From the NCBI GenBank assembly GCA_018671175.1, contig JABHIE010000005.1, forward strand, positions 1-33,046: 33,046 nt of DNA, in the 5' to 3' direction. This DNA is from Planctomycetota bacterium (GTDB taxonomy: Bacteria; Planctomycetota; UBA1135). The translations under genes were made by a program, and so were the position numbers. The notes beneath the pieces were generated by a model. The model was not told the origin of the DNA. It did not search any database and saw only the letters and a list, made by a program, of their open reading frames with translations. Shown here piece by piece: positions 31,915-33,046 of the stretch (the stretch's first letter is position 1; every line of letters begins with the position of its first letter).

Positions 31915-33046
31915 ATGAAAATGCGCGTCCTCCTCTTGACTTGTTTCTTTGGGCTTTGCCTGCTTCCTGCTGATTCGCTTGCGCAAAGTACCGATTTGCC
32001 TGCGTTGAAAATCGGCGAGCACACTTTTCATCGCCGTGTTTTGGCAAACGGCTTGCGCGCTTCGGTTGTACAAGATGAGCGTGAATCGGTCACGGTTTTC
32101 CTAGCGGTTGGCGCGGGCAATCGCGACGAAACGGCCGAAACGACCGGTTTGGCGCATTTAACCGAGCATGCCATGTTTGCGGGTACGCCGACGACGGGCA
32201 CAGATGCGCATGAAAAGACGATTGTCGAGTGGGGCGGTGAATCTAACGCCTACACACGCGAAGATTACACGATGTATTACGACCACAATTTTCCGGTCGA
32301 CAAACTCGGGCAAGTTTTGCAAATGGAGGCCGATCGTTTGGTGAATTTGTCGCTCGACCCAGAGCCGACTTTGCACGAGCGCTATCGGCTTAAGAAAGAA
32401 GAAGAGCATGCCTATCAGCCGAGCGAGGGGCGTGACGAGCAGCTTGAGAATGCGGTTTTTCAGACGCATCCCTATCGGCATGGTTTGCGTGATGAAAACG
32501 GCCACACCAAAGGGCCTGAGTTGTCGGTCGAACAGATTCGTGGTTTTTATCAACAGCATTATCATCCGAACCGGGTGGCGCTTGTGATTGTCGGCCCAGC
32601 GGATCCCAAAGAGGCGCTTGATTTGGTTGAGGCCGCGTTTGGGCATTTGCCGTCTTCGTCGGGCCTGCGCGGTGAAAACGGCCAGGGTATTCCGAGTGAG
32701 GGTCGTTTGAATAAGCGCAATGTCGCTTTGGATTCGGTGCTGCCGCGTAGCCGAAAAGTTTTGAATTGGATGATTCCTGGAATGGGGCATCCTGATCGTG
32801 CGCCCCTTGCTTTGTTGTCGGGCCTGATGGGGCGCGCCAAGCTTGATTGTGGCATTCCTTTGAGCGTTGGCATGGGTGGTCGCGTTGACCCCGATTTGTT
32901 TCAGCTTGATTATGCCGCCGCGGCGACCGAAGACCCCGAGGCTGACGGCTTGTTGCTGATGCGTGCGAGTTCTGAAGTTAACGCCTTGGTTCAAAATTTT
33001 CGCGATGGCTCGGCTGTACAGCAAAGTGCGGGCCACGGTGAGGCCA
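31915..33046 (+). CDS. M16-family zinc metallopeptidase, N-terminal part (runs off the window)
   Basis: The frame stays open from the ATG at 31915 to the window end (377 codons). A signal peptide (about residues 1-23, ending DSLAQ) is followed by an M16/insulinase-type domain. The inverted zinc motif HxxEH is His81-Leu-Thr-Glu84-His85, and an acidic EEEH stretch about 75 residues later supplies the likely third ligand. GGESNAYTREDYTMYY and HPYRHG are also family segments. The product should be a periplasmic or secreted protease, like the processing-peptidase/PqqL group. The second domain and the stop are outside the window. It is read in the same direction as the apbE module but has its own promoter-like element. 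Confidence 0.93.
   Translation, partial: MKMRVLLLTCFFGLCLLPADSLAQSTDLPALKIGEHTFHRRVLANGLRASVVQDERESVTVFLAVGAGNRDETAETTGLAHLTEHAMFAGTPTTGTDAHEKTIVEWGGESNAYTREDYTMYYDHNFPVDKLGQVLQMEADRLVNLSLDPEPTLHERYRLKKEEEHAYQPSEGRDEQLENAVFQTHPYRHGLRDENGHTKGPELSVEQIRGFYQQHYHPNRVALVIVGPADPKEALDLVEAAFGHLPSSSGLRGENGQGIPSEGRLNKRNVALDSVLPRSRKVLNWMIPGMGHPDRAPLALLSGLMGRAKLDCGIPLSVGMGGRVDPDLFQLDYAAAATEDPEADGLLLMRASSEVNALVQNFRDGSAVQQSAGHGEA

Noticed and set aside
32158-33036. Long minus-strand open frame (292 codons) at the right end
   Set aside because: It is antisense to the M16 peptidase, which has a signal peptide and HxxEH motif. The antisense product is Arg/Gln/Thr-rich without recognisable motifs.

Overview
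The window is a chromosomal stretch from a Gram-negative bacterium. Signs of an outer membrane and periplasm are beta-barrel proteins with signal peptides and a C-terminal Phe, predicted lipoproteins, a periplasmic-type cytochrome c and an M16 peptidase with a signal peptide. I see no phage, plasmid, IS, CRISPR, tRNA or rRNA. Coding density is high and genes often overlap at stop/start codons. I cannot place the phylum from sequence alone. An unusual trait is that several genes have a TAnnnT (-10-like) hexamer exactly 6 nt before the ATG and no Shine-Dalgarno, which suggests leaderless mRNAs.

Layout: (1) 1-1614: the 3' end of one outer-membrane porin-like gene, its terminator, then a complete tandem paralogue with its own terminator. 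(2) 1644-8132, minus strand: metallophosphoesterase, ribosome silencing factor RsfS, K+-dependent-type membrane pyrophosphatase, DedA protein, a small exported protein, and a membrane protein coupled to an ABC ATPase. (3) 8160-12840: glutaredoxin-like protein and FHA protein (+), glycosyltransferase and CDF metal transporter (-), and a membrane-anchored carboxypeptidase-regulatory-like protein (+). (4) 12879-18057: a tight operon of histidine ammonia-lyase (hutH, with Cys at the MIO serine position), a sensor kinase with a four-Cys PAS-region insert, and an NtrC-type sigma54 activator. (5) 18291-28867: a respiratory nitrate reductase operon, diheme cytochrome c-narG-narH-narJ-narI-narK1-narK2, preceded by a near-consensus sigma54 promoter and closed by a terminator. 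(6) 28926-31875: a compact four-gene module of DUF4266-like lipoprotein, DUF3570-like beta-barrel protein, TlpA-like thioredoxin and ApbE flavin transferase. (7) 31915-end: the 5' part of an M16 zinc peptidase.

How they fit together: the kinase and NtrC-type regulator sit directly upstream of the sigma54 promoter of the nar operon, so they probably control anaerobic nitrate respiration. NarGHI is the membrane-bound enzyme, NarJ its maturation chaperone, the cytochrome an added electron carrier, and the two NarK-type carriers move nitrate in and nitrite out. The DUF4266/DUF3570/thioredoxin/ApbE module follows after a terminator and looks like a separate extracytoplasmic redox maturation system. 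It is the best candidate here for an incompletely described system.
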